Origin: Phyto melanocephala
Lineage: Eukaryota; Arthropoda; Insecta; Diptera; Rhinophoridae
Direction: 5' to 3'
Assembly (NCBI GenBank): GCA_941918925.1
Contig: OW799233.1
Location: 59,398,841-59,462,840, forward strand
Length of the DNA: 64,000 nt
The notes under the pieces are model-generated. The model made no database searches, was not told where the DNA came from, and saw nothing but the letters and a program-made list of their open reading frames with translations. The translations under genes were made by a program, and so were the position numbers. Shown here piece by piece: positions 24,300 through 36,584 of the stretch. How positions within the stretch are numbered: the first letter of the stretch is position 1; every line of letters begins with the position of its first letter.

Positions 24300-24379
24300 G
24301 TATGTATTTTTGGAATTTATTCCGTATTTTTTATCATTATAAAACATTACTCTCTATTAATAGAAGTTTTTGTATTTAG

Positions 24380-24694
24380 TGTTCCAAATCAGTTCATTTG
24401 TCCGGTCTTTAAGTGGGGAACTTTTGACGAATGGCAGTTTGGACTAGAACGTGTAATTAATTTTCGAAGAACGAGAATACAAAGTGAACGAACTTATTTA
24501 TTAAAAACTTTAGCCGGATGTCCAGTGCAACCAGAGAAAATCAACCACCTACTTAATATTACGATTCTAGAAAGTAATACCAACTTTACAGAAAATGATA
24601 TTTTTTTAATATTCAACATGTTGACTGGCGGTTCTAGTGGCTATACGACATTATTTAACTTTCTATCCAATAATTGGGACGTTATAAAGCAAAG
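24380..24694 (+). CDS. M1-family aminopeptidase, internal exon (ERAP1_C-like domain)
   Basis: Starts after tgtatttag and encodes VPNQFICPVFKWGTFDEWQF, GLERVINFRRTRIQSERTYL, LKTLAGCPVQPEKINHLLNI, then ENDIFLIFNMLTGGSSGYTT and NNWDVIKQ, ending AG|gtaaat in phase 2. The '..F..W..LLKTLAC...P..I..LL' pattern is the most conserved part of the M1 C-terminal domain, so the family call is strong. The missing codon base is supplied by A at 45265. Confidence 0.93.
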
Positions 24695-24907
24695 GTAAAT
24701 ATTTATTTCAATGTAATGACTATTCCAAGATGTATTTAACAAGTTTTTTTGCAATGGCAAATTCAACGTGTGTGCAATTTCCCCCAGAATTCCTTTTGTT
24801 AAAATTTAAAAAAACTTTACTGTTTAAATTTAATATACATATTGTCACGTTTATATTGTATTTTTTATAAACGTTGGCTTATTTCCTTTTAATATACCGG
24901 GTTTTTT

Positions 24908-26400
24908 TATACCCTTCACACAGTGAACAAGTAACAGTGCTATATTCGGCCGTGCCGAATCTTATATACCCTTCACAACGTGTAGTCATGCAATAACAAT
25001 TGTTTGTATCACCATTCATCTCATATCAAATACGTACATATGTATATACTGGTTAGAATAAATGTGGCATCGAATCCCAGCTGAGCCAAAAAAATTTTAT
25101 TTTATATAATATATTATTTATATTTTGTTATTATTTTTTTTTTATAATTTTTTTTTAATTTTTTAAAAAAAATTTTTTGAAAAAATTTTTTTTTTAAATT
25201 ATTTTAAAATTTTTTTTTTTGTAACTTTTTTTATTATTTTTTTTTTTATTTTTAATATTTTTTCTTTTTGTAATTTTTTCTTTTTTTGTATTGTTTTTAC
25301 ATATATTTATGTATGTATGTTGTTGTTGTAATTGTGTAAAAAAACGAGGTGGCCGTGGTTTTTTGCTCATATCTCAGAAAGTTATTGGGCGATTGTGCTG
25401 AATTTCAATAGCGATTCATTCCTGAATATTTCCAAGAGATTGATACCATATAGAGATCTGAGGAACATATAGTTCCTTCTAAAAGTTGATTTCAACCAAC
25501 ACACGGACAGACGGTCAGGGCTTAATCGACTCCTCTATTCATAAGCTTTCAGAAAATATATACTTTATGGGGTCGGAAATGAAAATTGTAGAAATTGCAA
25601 ACGGAATGACAAAGCTATTTATACCCTTGTGCACCACAGGTGAAGGGTATAAAAAGGGTATATATAGGTTTGTCCTTCCGTGTGAAAATTCTACAATTTT
25701 CACTTCCGACCCAATAAGGTATATATTTTCTGAAAGCTTATGAATAGGGGAGTCGATTAAGTCCTATCAGTCTGACCGTCTGTCCGTGTGTATGTTGAAA
25801 TCAACTTTTTGAAGCCCCCCGACATAGGTTGGACCCGGGTAAGGTATTAAAATATCAGAAATATTCGGGAGTAGATCGGTATTGAAAATCAGAAACATCG
25901 GTACATAAACAACTGAGATATGAGCAAAAACCCACGACCACCTCGATTTTTTTTCACAAAAACAAATTACAACAACAACATACATACATACAAACGTGTA
26001 TACTGGTTAGATAAAACGTGGCATCGAATCCCAACTGAGCCAAAAAAAATTTTTTTTTAATTTGTTTAAAAATTTTTTTTTAATTTTTTTTTTATTTTTT
26101 ATTTAATATATTATTTATATTTTTATTATTATTTTTTTTTTTAATTTTTTTTTATTTTTTTTTAATTTTTTTTTAATTTTTTATTTGTTTTTATATGTAT
26201 ATTATATATATAATAATTTTTTTTTTAATTTTTTTTTTAAATTTTTTTTTAAATTTTTTTTTTTTTTAGTTTTTTTAACATACATACGTGTACGTATTTC
26301 ATATGGGATGAATGGTGATACAAGCAACTGTTATTGCATGACTACTCGTTGTGAAGGGTATATAAGATTCGGCATGGCCGAATATAGCACTCTTACTTGT
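24908..26400 (-). mobile_element. Family A element, copy A7, split by copy A6
   Basis: The first 19 bases of its 3' hairpin (TATACCCTTCACACAGTGA, 24908-24926) are separated from the rest (aaaagggtatatatagg, 25652 on) by the complete copy A6. The remainder reads as a standard A element on the - strand, including gtccgtgtgtatgttgaaatcaac, ggcatcgaatcccaactgag and the right end ggcatggccgaat...cttacttgt at 26400. Confidence 0.85.
24927..25651 (+). mobile_element. Family A element, copy A6, inserted in the A7 hairpin
   Basis: Complete from ACAAGTAACAGTGCTATATT to the variant hairpin end caccacaggtgaagggtata. Removing it restores an uninterrupted A7 hairpin (cacagtga|aaaaggg), which fixes both its ends and shows that insertion occurs between two A/T bases without loss. 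Confidence 0.9.
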
Positions 26401-26742
26401 TTTTAATTGAAACTAGCCAGTGACCGCGACTTCTTCTGCCAAGTTATCGGAACGAAAGGTAGCATCTTTATATAATAATTCAGGTCTTTATCTATCACTT
26501 CATTTAAATCCGTTTAGTTATTTTTTAAGTGATTGAGTAAAAATACCAAAATATTCAAACATAGAAAAGTTAGAGAGAAACGCAGCAACACACGGAACAT
26601 TAAATTTTAAATCCAATAAAAAAATAAAAGTATTTAAAATTAAACAATAAACATTAAACATATGTAGTGTACGTTTAAACATTTGTGGAATTAAAAGAAA
26701 TTTATTAATTCTTATTTTAAATCCAAAACAATATAAATAAAA

Positions 26743-28312
26743 ACAAGTAACAGTGCTATATTCGGCCGTGCCGAATCTTATATACCCTTCACAACGTGTA
26801 GTCATGCAATAACAATTGTTTGTATCACCATTCATCCCATATAAAATACGTGCATACGTACACGTTAGAATAAATGTGGCATCGAATCCCAGCTGAGCCA
26901 AAAAAATTTTTTTTTATTTTATTTAATATATTATTTATATTTTATAATTTTTTTATATTTTTTTTAAATTTTTTTAAAAAATTTTTTTAGAAAAATTTTT
27001 AAAATTTTTTTTTAAATTTTTTTTTAAATTTTTTAAAAAATTTTTTTTTTGTAGTTTTTTTTTATTATTTTTTTCTTATTTTTAATATTTTTTTTTTTTT
27101 GTAATTTTTTTTGTTTGGTATGTTTTTTACATGTATGTATGTATGTATGTTGTTGTTGTAATTGTGAAAAAAACGAGGTGGTCGTGGTTTTTTGCTCATA
27201 TCTCAGAAAGTTATGGGGCGATTGTGCTGAATTTCAATAGCGATTCATTCCTGGATATTTCCAAGAGATTGATACCATATACAGACCTGAGGAACATATA
27301 GTTGCTTCTAAAAGTTGATTTCAACCAACACACGGACAGACGGGCAGACGGACAGACGGAAAGACGGATAGGGCTTTATCGACTCCTCTATTCATAAGCT
27401 TTCAGAAAATATATCTTTTATGGGGTCGGAAATGAAAATTGTAGAAATTACAAACGGAATGACAAAGCTATATATACCCTTGTGCACCACAGGTGAAGGG
27501 TATAACAAGTAAAAGTGCTATATTCGGCCGTGCCGAATCTTATCTACCCTTCACAACGTGTAATCATGCGATAACAGTAGTTTGTATCACCATTCCATAT
27601 GATATACCTACATACATATAAAAAACATACATATATAAAAACATCCCATTGTAAAATTATAAATTTACGTATATATGTTAAAAAAAAAATAAAAAAAAAA
27701 AAAATTTAAAAAAAAAATTTAAAAAAAAATTAAAAAAAAATTTTTTTTTTAAATAATTAAAATATATATAAATATAAAACAAAAAAAATATTTGAAAAAA
27801 AATTAAATAAAAAAATAAAAAAAATAATAATAAAAATATAAATAATATATTAAATAAAAAATAAAAAAAAAATAAAAAAAAAATTTAAAAAAAAATATAA
27901 AAAATATAAAAAAAATTTTTTTGCCTCAGCTGGGATTCGATCTCACGTTTTCTCTAACCAGTATACACGTTTGTATGTATGTATGTTGTTGTTGTAATGT
28001 TGTTTTTGTGAGAAGGTTTCTGCTCATATCTCAGTTGTTTTTGTACCGATGTTTCTGATTTTCAATACCAATCTACTTCCAAATATTTCTGATATTTTAA
28101 TACCTCACCCGGGTACAAGCGATGTCGGGGGGCCTCAATAAGTTGATTTCAACGTACACACGGACAGACTGACAGAGCTTAATCGACTCCCCTATTCATA
28201 AGCTTTCAGAAAATATATACTTTATGGGGTCGGAAATGAAAATTGTAGAAATTTCACACGGAATGACAAAGCTATATGTATATACCATTGTGCACCACAG
28301 GTGAAGGGTATA
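26743..28312 (+). mobile_element. Two family A elements fused head to tail (A8 26743-27504, A9 27505-28312)
   Basis: A8 runs from ACAAGTAACAGTG to caggtgaagggtata. The next base starts A9 (ACAAGTAAAAGTG), which ends with the same hairpin variant at 28312. There is no spacer at the junction. A8 carries the (GTCY)n tract (acggacagacgggcagacgg). Both contain long A/T runs in the middle and the tRNA-like motif next to them. Confidence 0.9.
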
Positions 28313-28432
28313 AAAAAAGATTAGAGAATACAAAAAATGTAAAATGTTTGTTATAAAATAGTTTTTCGTAAATAGTATTATTAGATATTAATATGTACAT
28401 ATGTATGCATTTAGTTGCAATTGTATTATACA

Positions 28433-28577
28433 CTAGCCAAGCCCGGCGCGCGTTGCTACGGCCCTTAAGGAAAAAAGAATGCATTCTGAATTTTAATTGA
28501 ATATCAAGTGCAAGTATCTAAAAATTATAACTTTTTTTATGGGCGTGGCCCTGCCCACTTTTCTAATCACGAAATTA
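28433..28577 (-). mobile_element. Helitron-like 3'-end fragment (H1)
   Basis: On the - strand it ends cgccgggcttggctag, a CTAG terminus followed by T, preceded by gggcagggccacgcccataa. It is homologous to the 3' part of H2 (37113-37852). Confidence 0.65.
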
Positions 28578-28582
28578 AATAG

Positions 28583-29169
28583 TCATGATAAAACACGAAC
28601 AATGCTGGCCTCCAAGGCGTCAATTGTTGCTGGTTTATCAGCATAAACCAGTGACTTCACGTAGCCCCACAGGAAATAATCGAGAGGTGTCAAATCGCAC
28701 GACCTTGGAGGCCAATTGACAGGTCGCCAAATTTTGATTTCAATAAGTCGATGGTTGCGTTCGCCGTATGGCAAGTAGCGCCATCCTGTTGAAACCACAT
28801 CTCCTCCGGATCAATGTCATCCATATTTTCAAACAAAAAATCATTGATCATGGTGCGGTAACGATCTCCATTGACCGTAACGCGAGCTCCGGCCTCATTT
28901 TTGAAGAAAAAAGGTCCGATGATGCCATCAGCGTGAAAACCGCACCAAACGGTGCATTTTTCTGGATGTAATGGAGTCTGTAGGGTCTCTTGTGGATTGG
29001 TCTCGCTCCATATGCGGCAATTTTGCTTATTAACAAACCCGTTAAGCCAAAAATGCGCCTCATCGCTGAACACAATTTTGCGATAAAACAACGGACGTCC
29101 AGAATGCGCTTCGTCAAGAACAGCCGCGGTGCCCATATGCCCGAAATCATTTTCAAATGTTAATGTCAC
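28583..29169 (-). pseudogene. Tc1/mariner transposase pseudogene (DD41D-like)
   Basis: On the - strand, 29169 to 28690 reads RKIVFSDEAHFWLNGFVNKQ, then CTVWCGFHADGIIGPFFF, and WFQQDGATCHTANATIDLLK. After about 20 lost bases and a frame change, 28740-28583 gives NWPPRSCDLTPLDYFLWGYV and KSLVYADKPATIDALEASI. Catalytic positions visible are SDE (first Asp), QQDGA (second Asp) and TPLD (third Asp). Allowing for the deletion, the spacing recalls the DD41D (rosa/visitor-like) group. The N-terminal helix-turn-helix region is absent, and the left terminal repeat was not found, so the copy is dead. Confidence 0.88.
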
Positions 29170-29520
29170 GTATTGATCTTTCGAATAAAAAAAAATTTTG
29201 ATTACAATTTAATTTTTTGTGTTATTTTTTACAATTTCAAGTTCTATCGGGCTTAAAAAAACACCCTTTATATACCCTTTTTCACTCTGTGAAGGGTATA
29301 CCCAGCAAAATCTTTTTGCAATTGTGTAATAGGTTGTTATTACTTCATATATTACATAGTAATGAGGGGTCTTTACCAACATCATTATTTTAGTGTACAG
29401 AGTAATGGCCTATTGGTTATGGCCTTCGTAAATACTTTTTATATATTTTTTTAAACAGTGAACTTTAAATTAACTTCATAAATATTATAATATGCCCAAT
29501 ATTATAATTTTTATATTTCT

Positions 29521-30319
29521 CATACCCTTCACACAGTGAAAAAGGGTATATATAGGTTTGTCATTCCGTGTGAAATTTCTACAATTTTCATTTCCGACCC
29601 CATAAAGTATATATTTTCTGAAATCTTATGAATAGGGGAGTCGATTAAGCCCTGTCAGTCTGTCCGTGTGTATGTTGAAATCAACTTTTTGAAGCCCCCC
29701 GACATCGCTTGGACTCGGGTGAGGTATTAAAATATCAGAAATATTCGGGAGTAGATCGGTATTAATAATCAGAAACATCGGTACATAAACAACTGAGATA
29801 TGAGCAAAAACCCACGACCACCTCGATTTTTTTTTCACAAAAACAACATTACAACAACAACATACATACATACAAACGTGTATACTGGTTAGAGAAAACG
29901 TGGCATCGAATCCCAGCTGAGCCAAAAAAAATTTTTTTATATATTTTTTTTAAATTTTTTTTTATTTTTTTTATTTTTTATTTAATATAATATTTATATT
30001 TTTATTATTATTTTTTTTTTAATATTCCTTTTAAATTTTTTTTTACATATTTCTTTTTTATTATTTTTTTTTTGTTTTATATTTATTATAAAATTTTTAA
30101 AAAAATTTTTTTTTTAAATTTTTTTTTTTTTATTTTTTTTTAACATACATACGTAAATTAATAATTTTACAATGGGATGTTTTTATATATGTATGTTTTT
30201 TATATGTATGTACGTACTTCATATGAGATGAATGGTGATACAAACTACTGTTATTGCATGACTACACGTTGTGAAGGGTATATAGGATTCGGCACGGCCG
30301 AATGTAGCGCTCTTACTTA
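29521..30319 (-). mobile_element. Family A element, copy A10
   Basis: 3' hairpin atacccttcacacagtgaaa-agggtatatata, standard core and (GTCY) remnant, ggcatcgaatcccagctgag, long T-runs, right end ggcacggccgaat...cttactta. Confidence 0.85.
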
Positions 30320-30526
30320 CGCTCAAACAAAAATTAGTAGTTATTCGGTCGAAAAGTAACTAGTTTATGTGTATCTCCAATATTACTTGCTAACTTACTA
30401 GGTAAGTGAAGATTTTGCTGGGTAATAACATGCAAGTAAATAATCTCTCTACTGACTCTAATAAATACAATCATGTCCACGCGTAGAACTAAGAGAACAG
30501 CAGATGTTGGCGAACACACCTCATCG

Positions 30527-31251
30527 CAGCGTTGCCATTTTGGTTACTTTTAACCAAAACTGGTTATTTTTTTTTTTAGTGTAGATGTGTACTTTTTTTT
30601 GATTTTGGTTACTTTTCACTAAAATTTTAATTTGTATATATGTACATTATGTATTTTATATGATAATTTTTCAAATCGAGCTTTAAAATATGTATGTTTT
30701 ACATTGCAATGAAGTAGGAAGTATGTAAGAAAGTAGCCTATCAAGCTTGCAAAAACATAAAATTAAAAAATAATATTGAATTATATTGAACTTTTAAAGG
30801 AAATTCTGAAACGCTTCAATTTTTCAAGAAAAGATTTTATAAGAGATAATTAAACCAAATAAAGTTTTAAGTACAAAAAATTGTATCGCAATGGAAACTA
30901 TTAAGATTTTCAAATAATCCTTTAGACATATGATATAAGTATTGTTGAGTTTTGGGATAAAGTGTCCAAACATAAAAATGCAGTGAACGAAAAGTGTTTC
31001 GAACATTATTTATTTTGTTGAAAACTTAATGTCTTTGTCACATAGTTCAGCTGCTGCAGAAATAATTTTTTCACTGCAAAACAATTAACAATGTTATGCA
31101 ATCAAAAAATTGTGCAAGTATTGTCTGTTTTAAAAACTTCTAAAATTCAAATTAAACTACAATAATTTTTAATTTTGGCTATTTTTTTCCTCATTTGGTT
31201 ACATTTTTAAGACAATATGGTTATGAAATTTTTTTGGTTGTGGCAACACTG
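30527..31251 (+). mobile_element. Nonautonomous hAT element with 8-bp target duplication
   Basis: The ends are CAGCGTTGCCATTTTGGTTA and, inverted, CAGTGTTGCCACAACC. The flanks are cctcatcg (30519-30526) and cctcaacg (31252-31259), an 8-bp duplication with one change, as expected for hAT. Inside, about 31025-31118 keeps a relic of the transposase dimerisation domain (LMSLSHSSAAAE..., then TINNVMQSK), related to the copy at 51225-51395 but with a deletion between the two blocks. Confidence 0.88.
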
Positions 31252-31265
31252 CCTCAACGGTAATT

Positions 31266-32076
31266 ATGTCTTCGCGTATGGAAAAGAGAACAGCAGAAGA
31301 AGCTGAGCTCAGCTCTTTGTCTGATAACACACCATCAGTGGCTGATCTGATTTTTTCTAATTCAAAGGACTCTCGCACACGTAATCGTTTATGGAATTGG
31401 TTAGACACCACGGATTTAAATTATGGTACATTTTTGACCTTGTTGGTACCGTGGTACTACCGCGAGCTACTTGGTATAATTTAAAAATTTGTCCATGTTC
31501 TATTTAATTTTGTTTGTAGCAATGCTGTCGTCAAAGCGAATTCATGCACCAGGTGGTGTCAAGTCTGCAACAACAAAATCTGCCTGGTACTTTATTGCAA
31601 ACTTCTTACGAAAATCACCTGTTAATTTGGCACCACCTGGTACATGAATTCACCTTGGCTGTTGTTAAATGTATTTATTTTACTTATGATTTTAAGCATG
31701 TAAGGTGGACTTTAATAATGAAGTACTAATATGGTTCGATAAGTTTACTCCAGAAAAAGTTATTATGGGAAAAACAAATTCAATAGTACCTCTTCTGGTA
31801 AAAATGTTTCTACACAAACAAAGAAATATTAAAGCAATAAATAAGCAGTACAGAGCACTAGCCGATTTCATTGAACTTAGATCACACAAAGATTCAAATA
31901 TTTCCTATTTTTTTTTTTGGTCTAAAGTGTCACAGATGAAAAATGAATATAACGAGTTCATGTTCCCAGATATTTCAAGAACTGTAAGAGGAATTCTGTT
32001 TATTCTGCATTCCTCGGCCAACGTCGAACGAGTTTTTTCTTTCCAAAACCTAATTTTAAACAAAGGAAAGAAATAA
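31266..32076 (+). pseudogene. hAT-type transposase remnant of a second family
   Basis: An N-terminal frame from ATG 31266 (MSSRMEKRTAEEAELSSLSD) stops at 31482. A second frame from 31705 ends FILHSSANVERVFSFQNLIL-NKGKK at 32076. The 'HSSANVERVFS..N.I...' block is the C-terminal dimerisation motif of a hAT subgroup. The catalytic middle is missing, and a small inverted repeat (31534-31650) lies in the gap. Confidence 0.65.
31534..31650. repeat. Short foldback: two inverted arms around 75 bp
   Basis: gaattcatgcaccaggtggtg (left) and caccacctggtacatgaattc (right) are inverted copies differing by an indel or two. Confidence 0.6.
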
Positions 32077-33216
32077 ATATACTACACGTTTCTACTGTTT
32101 CAAATTTGATACAAACAAAAGATTTATTGAAGTCAACAAATTCTTGTTGCTTTAATTTTAAAATAACAGAAAATTTATTATCTAAAAGTATTTAATAAAT
32201 AAAATTTGTTAAATAACCGTATTTTTATTGTATACTGGATATTTATACATATTTGTTAAGTTTCTGGCTTTTTTTATTGTATACATTTTTGTTAAGTACA
32301 AAATCATAAAAGCCATTTTCCTTCCCTGTTATCAAGTCCTCTAAACACTGTTACGTGCGGCCTACATTTCCTACATAAGACTAGGCAAAAAAAAATCAAC
32401 TGCAGTCATGACTGGAAAATTAAGGTCGCCGGCATGTATGTTATTATTCGGCTAGCTCTGCCCTTCGTGGCGTGGTGGTTCTAGACCCAAGAGTATGCAC
32501 ACGTAATTATACAAAAAAAAACATGCAATTTGGTAATTGCCACATAAAAACACGATAGATCATTAGATTAAAACAGACGATATGAAAAGAAAAATAGGAA
32601 AAAATACCAACTGGATGGTGGCTTGATGTTAACGTCACCTTGAGTGCACTTTTCCCTCCCGATAGTTATGTTAAAATACTCCTTTGGTACCGCTAGCACT
32701 CCTGTTTTACGAATACCCCTTATCAAAATTAATCACTGTTAATTCATACTCACCAAATTGAATATCCTTCGTTTCTGTATCTCAGACAATTTATGAAGTT
32801 AGCTTCATGTTATTAAGTGTTTATTAAAAAAAAATCAAAATTAAATTCATTATGTTTTAAACAAAACTAATAACTAAAATATAAAAATATAATAACGTGG
32901 TTTAAGACTAACCTATTGTATGAGCTGTATGTCGATTAAGTTTAAAATATTTACATACATAAATATCCTGCTTTAATATCTAATACAGCATATGCAACCT
33001 TTTTCTCTATATAAAAATCAAACGTGGTATATACTGGACACGTGGAATCAAAAAACTCACCACATACATACAACTCATAAAACTGGTGTGAATTGATATA
33101 AATGAATTTCAGAGAAAATGCTAAACTACTAATATACTGAATAATACAAAAGAATTACTTAACCTACATACATACATACATACATACATACATACATACA
33201 TACATACATACATACA

Positions 33217-33250
<34 letters not shown>

Positions 33251-33962
33251 GTAAAATTTGTTAATCTTACGGGTAATTAAAACAATATTAAAGGTTGCTA
33301 TCAAAAATGTGTTCTGGTACTGTTGATGGGTTGAAGCTACATGTAGCTGGTGCTGATGAGATGAATATGTTGATTACTATTTCTTCGGCATTTTGTTGAT
33401 AGTGAACTTTTGATAAATTGATGAATGTAGTTGGCAAAAGAATAATCCGTTAACGTAATGACGACGTCTACATTAGGGGTTTGTTTGCACTGGTATTATT
33501 TTTGCCTAATAAGCGGTTCATATAGTATTGCAAATAAAACGCTAAACCAGTTGATCCCTGGAGGTTCTTTGGTTTAATTAAAGGGATATTATTATGCGAT
33601 TCACCAGGTTGTTGTTTTTGCACTTTTGTTATTTCTTTTTTTGTAGGGATATATGTATGTATGTATTAACCTTACATTATTTTACCTTGTAGTCTTGATT
33701 AGAAACACATTATTTGTAAGTAGATAACCAATACATACATACATATATATAAGTACATTATATTATATCTAACTTCTGTTTTTTTTTTTTTTTTTTTTTT
33801 GTTAGTTTTATTATCTTAGCTTTCTTCTCTTGTTTGTTTTGCAATTTTATATTTATTTTCACTTAAAACGTTTTTTGTTATCTAAAGCCAAGTTTCTTTT
33901 ATTTCGGTCTTATTACTTATTTTTGTTCATCTTTAAATTTTCACTTCAATTTTGCAGGATTG
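32077..33962. other. No gene recognised; contains a microsatellite
   Basis: AT-rich sequence with no motif I can name, except the (TACA)n tract at 33169-33246 and a poly-T run near 33780-33800. Confidence 0.45.
33169..33246. repeat. (TACA)n microsatellite
   Basis: About 19 uninterrupted copies of the tetranucleotide. Confidence 0.97.
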
Positions 33963-35241
33963 TCAATTCGATTTCACACCATGATCTTCATAAAAACATG
34001 ATCTGATAGTACCGTTACATTTGGCAATTAACCAATCAGAAATCGACACGTTTTCATAATTGCAAATTAATTTCCTTTTTTTCTGGACAGAGTTGTATGA
34101 ATGGTTATGAGCATAGCTGAATTTTTCGGAACAATCATAGTTTACTAGGTAATTTGTACCAATTAATGGCAGCATATCTAATAAATCTTTTTTTTTATTT
34201 TTTGATACTGGCAAATGGGAATTGTAGATTGTGGCCAATTGAGGTTCTTTACGGCGACGCGATATAATATCTAGCATCTGAAATGGCTCTTTTGGGTGTA
34301 ATTAAAATTTGTACTGAAAAACTCCTGGCTTGCTTTTTTTGTATCTAAGCCATCTTACGTTTTTCCACTCAAACTTCTCACCTAAAAATCAGAAGATTTA
34401 AAAATAATATTGTGTTGAAAAGAATGTAGGTACTAAAAATTATACCTGAAATGCTATGTGACCTCCATGTATATTTGTCCTTAAGTAGTGCACGAAAATC
34501 AAAGAAATCCTCTTGTCTTAATTCATGGACAATATAATTTTTATTGGTCGCCGATATTAAGTTTGCCCAATCGTGTGTATGTTCAATAGATCCGAAGAAA
34601 TTTTTTCTTTTCTTTTCTATTTGCGCATGTACAGTATCACATTCAAGATGCGTATGACCCTCGACAAGAAATTTATGATCTTCCAAAACTTTCCCAAACA
34701 TTGTGCAAAGATATGAGTTGCGGTTCTGACCAGGACCGGAATCACTATATAAGACAACATAACGAACTGAATTTGGTAAATCCAACAGACATTTAAATAT
34801 GCAAGACCCAATATCGTTTGCACCACGCTTTGCAATGGTTTCGTTCCATGTATAGCACAAGGATCTTTTCGTTGCTCCATCATGCATGGTTAAGTTTAAA
34901 GTCCACAGCACGTAAATTAAGAATTGGAAGACATTGTTGAAAGTCACATGTGAACATTTTTATTTTTTTGCTACTTATTGCGAGTTCCTTATCTTTTTTC
35001 ATGCATTCATACGAAAAATCTGCATCGTCATGATGTTTTTTTTTTGTTCTAACTTCAGCGATTTTTTTTCATCTTCGTCGACAGAGTTTCTTATTTTGGA
35101 TTTAAAGAGTTCGCATGTATTACACAGATAAAGCTGAGGTTTCTTAAACTTAATATCTAGGGTAGTAAATATATCTCTATATTTTGATTCCGTTACACAA
35201 TCAGAGTATTTTTCAGTATATAACCGGTATAATGTTGCCAA
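33963..35241 (-). pseudogene. DDE-like transposon ORF of the YSD/PGQN type, copy 1
   Basis: On the - strand: an N-terminal part with KFKKPQLYLCNTCELFKSKI (35180-35085), then CDFQQCLP (near 34950), LWTLNLTMHDGATKRSLCYT, ETIAKRGANDIGSC, VVLYSDSGPGQNRNSYLCTM and GHTHLECDTVHAQIEKKRK. A probable 64-bp intron (34445-34382, CAG|gtataa to tttttag) precedes EWKNVRWLRYKKS and LLDMLPLIGTN. The Asp of CDFQQ, the Asp of YSD and Glu/Asp of HLECD could form an RNase H-like triad; that is inference. The family is common in insect and cnidarian genomes, and I think it corresponds to a domain of unknown function (DUF7869). Frame changes and stops show it is dead. Confidence 0.7.
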
Positions 35242-35385
35242 GTTAAGACCACGTTCGATATATAATTGATTTGTATGTCGACGACTGTAGTGGCTTTCTT
35301 ACCTCGGAATTCTGTTTATATATTCTATAACTTTATTATATTTATCAATCGAGAGTTTGTGGGGTGGATCATGTTTTCCACGTCA

Positions 35386-35413
35386 ATCATCTGGCAATAG
35401 TGCCAGATGATTA
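35386..35413. other. Perfect 12-bp stem palindrome
   Basis: aatcatctggca-atag-tgccagatgatt. It could be a cruciform, the ends of a deleted MITE or chance. Confidence 0.6.
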
Positions 35414-36584
35414 AACATGGCAATGGTACCAAATAATAAAAACGACAAACACCTGTAGCGCACTACTGAAATAGTTTAACTGGAAATGTGGCAGAATTTA
35501 TACCACGCATGAACTCCAAAACAACTTCTTTTGATCAAAATATTTATTTTCAAGTCCACAAAAACACTTCTTTGCAAACAATATTTTACTTTTTATCAGT
35601 TTTTGTTTTCACATAAGAACTTCTTTTCACACAAGCCGTTTAGTCAAAATTAATTTTCTCTATAAACCATTTAAAAATTTATCTTGTCTCAAGCAAGTTA
35701 CATATTTTCCAAATTTCAGTTTTGATAAAACAACTTCTTTGAAGAGAAGGTGTTTTGTTAAAACAAAATGTATATATGCACAAAAATATTAAATACAATT
35801 TAGATGTTTTGACAAAAAGATATTACAATTTTGTTTCTTGTATTTTAGAAAATGTTTAAACTCTTTCATTTAAGATATTTTATCAAATATTTTTTCCAAA
35901 TATAATGAAAGAAGTTGATTTGCCAAGAACTGTAGATTTTTAACTAAATGGCGTAGAAATGCAAGGATTACACCAAAAGAACCGTCTTAAAAATTTATAT
36001 TTAATATAAAAATCTTACAGAAATGTCTTATTTCTAGAGAAGTTGTTTTGTCAAAAGTCCACAGATATGTATCTGTGGCTTGGAGCTAAAAGGGCCAATG
36101 TCAAAATATTTACTTTTGAGAAAATTTGAATTGAACTTTAACTTTTACTATGCTTTCATAGTGACATTGGCCAGCATTTTATTTATGAAGCTGTTCTGGG
36201 TTAAGTATGACTTTAGCTGTTTTACCATAATGAAATAGAGCAAGAAACGAAATATAATGCAATGATTAAAAAGTAGAAAAAAATGTAATGGTAAGTAGAT
36301 GATATCAGAGGTCCAGTTAGTGATAGAAAATCCAAACAATATCTATAAAAAAAATACCAAAACCGTAGTAAAAAAAAATTAAGATAGAGAAGAAAAACAA
36401 ATTAAAAAGTTTCAATTTGGAAACCTTATTAGAGTTAACATTTAGTTGAGCTAACAACAAACGATCTATTAAAAGAGGATTTAAATACTTTAGGAGAATA
36501 AAGTGAGGATTCCTACTACGAGAGGAAAAGATAAATTCCTTACAAAGGGCAGAAGGGTGACCATCTTTTATACTCTGTAAAATT
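35414..36584. other. No gene recognised; weak inverted repeats
   Basis: aaaacaacttcttttgatcaa (about 35519) and its inverse-like agaagttgttttgtcaaaag (about 36038) may be ends of a MITE of about 540 bp. ggccaatgtca (36091) and tgacattggcc (36161) form another short hairpin. Neither is secure. Confidence 0.35.

Noticed and set aside
24300..24342. Reading the second exon through to the stop at 24340
   Set aside because: The consensus donor gtatgt at 24300 and continuation of the conserved domain at 24380 favour splicing.
32440..32510. B box-like ggttctagacc as a tRNA or SINE
   Set aside because: No A box at suitable spacing and no tail.
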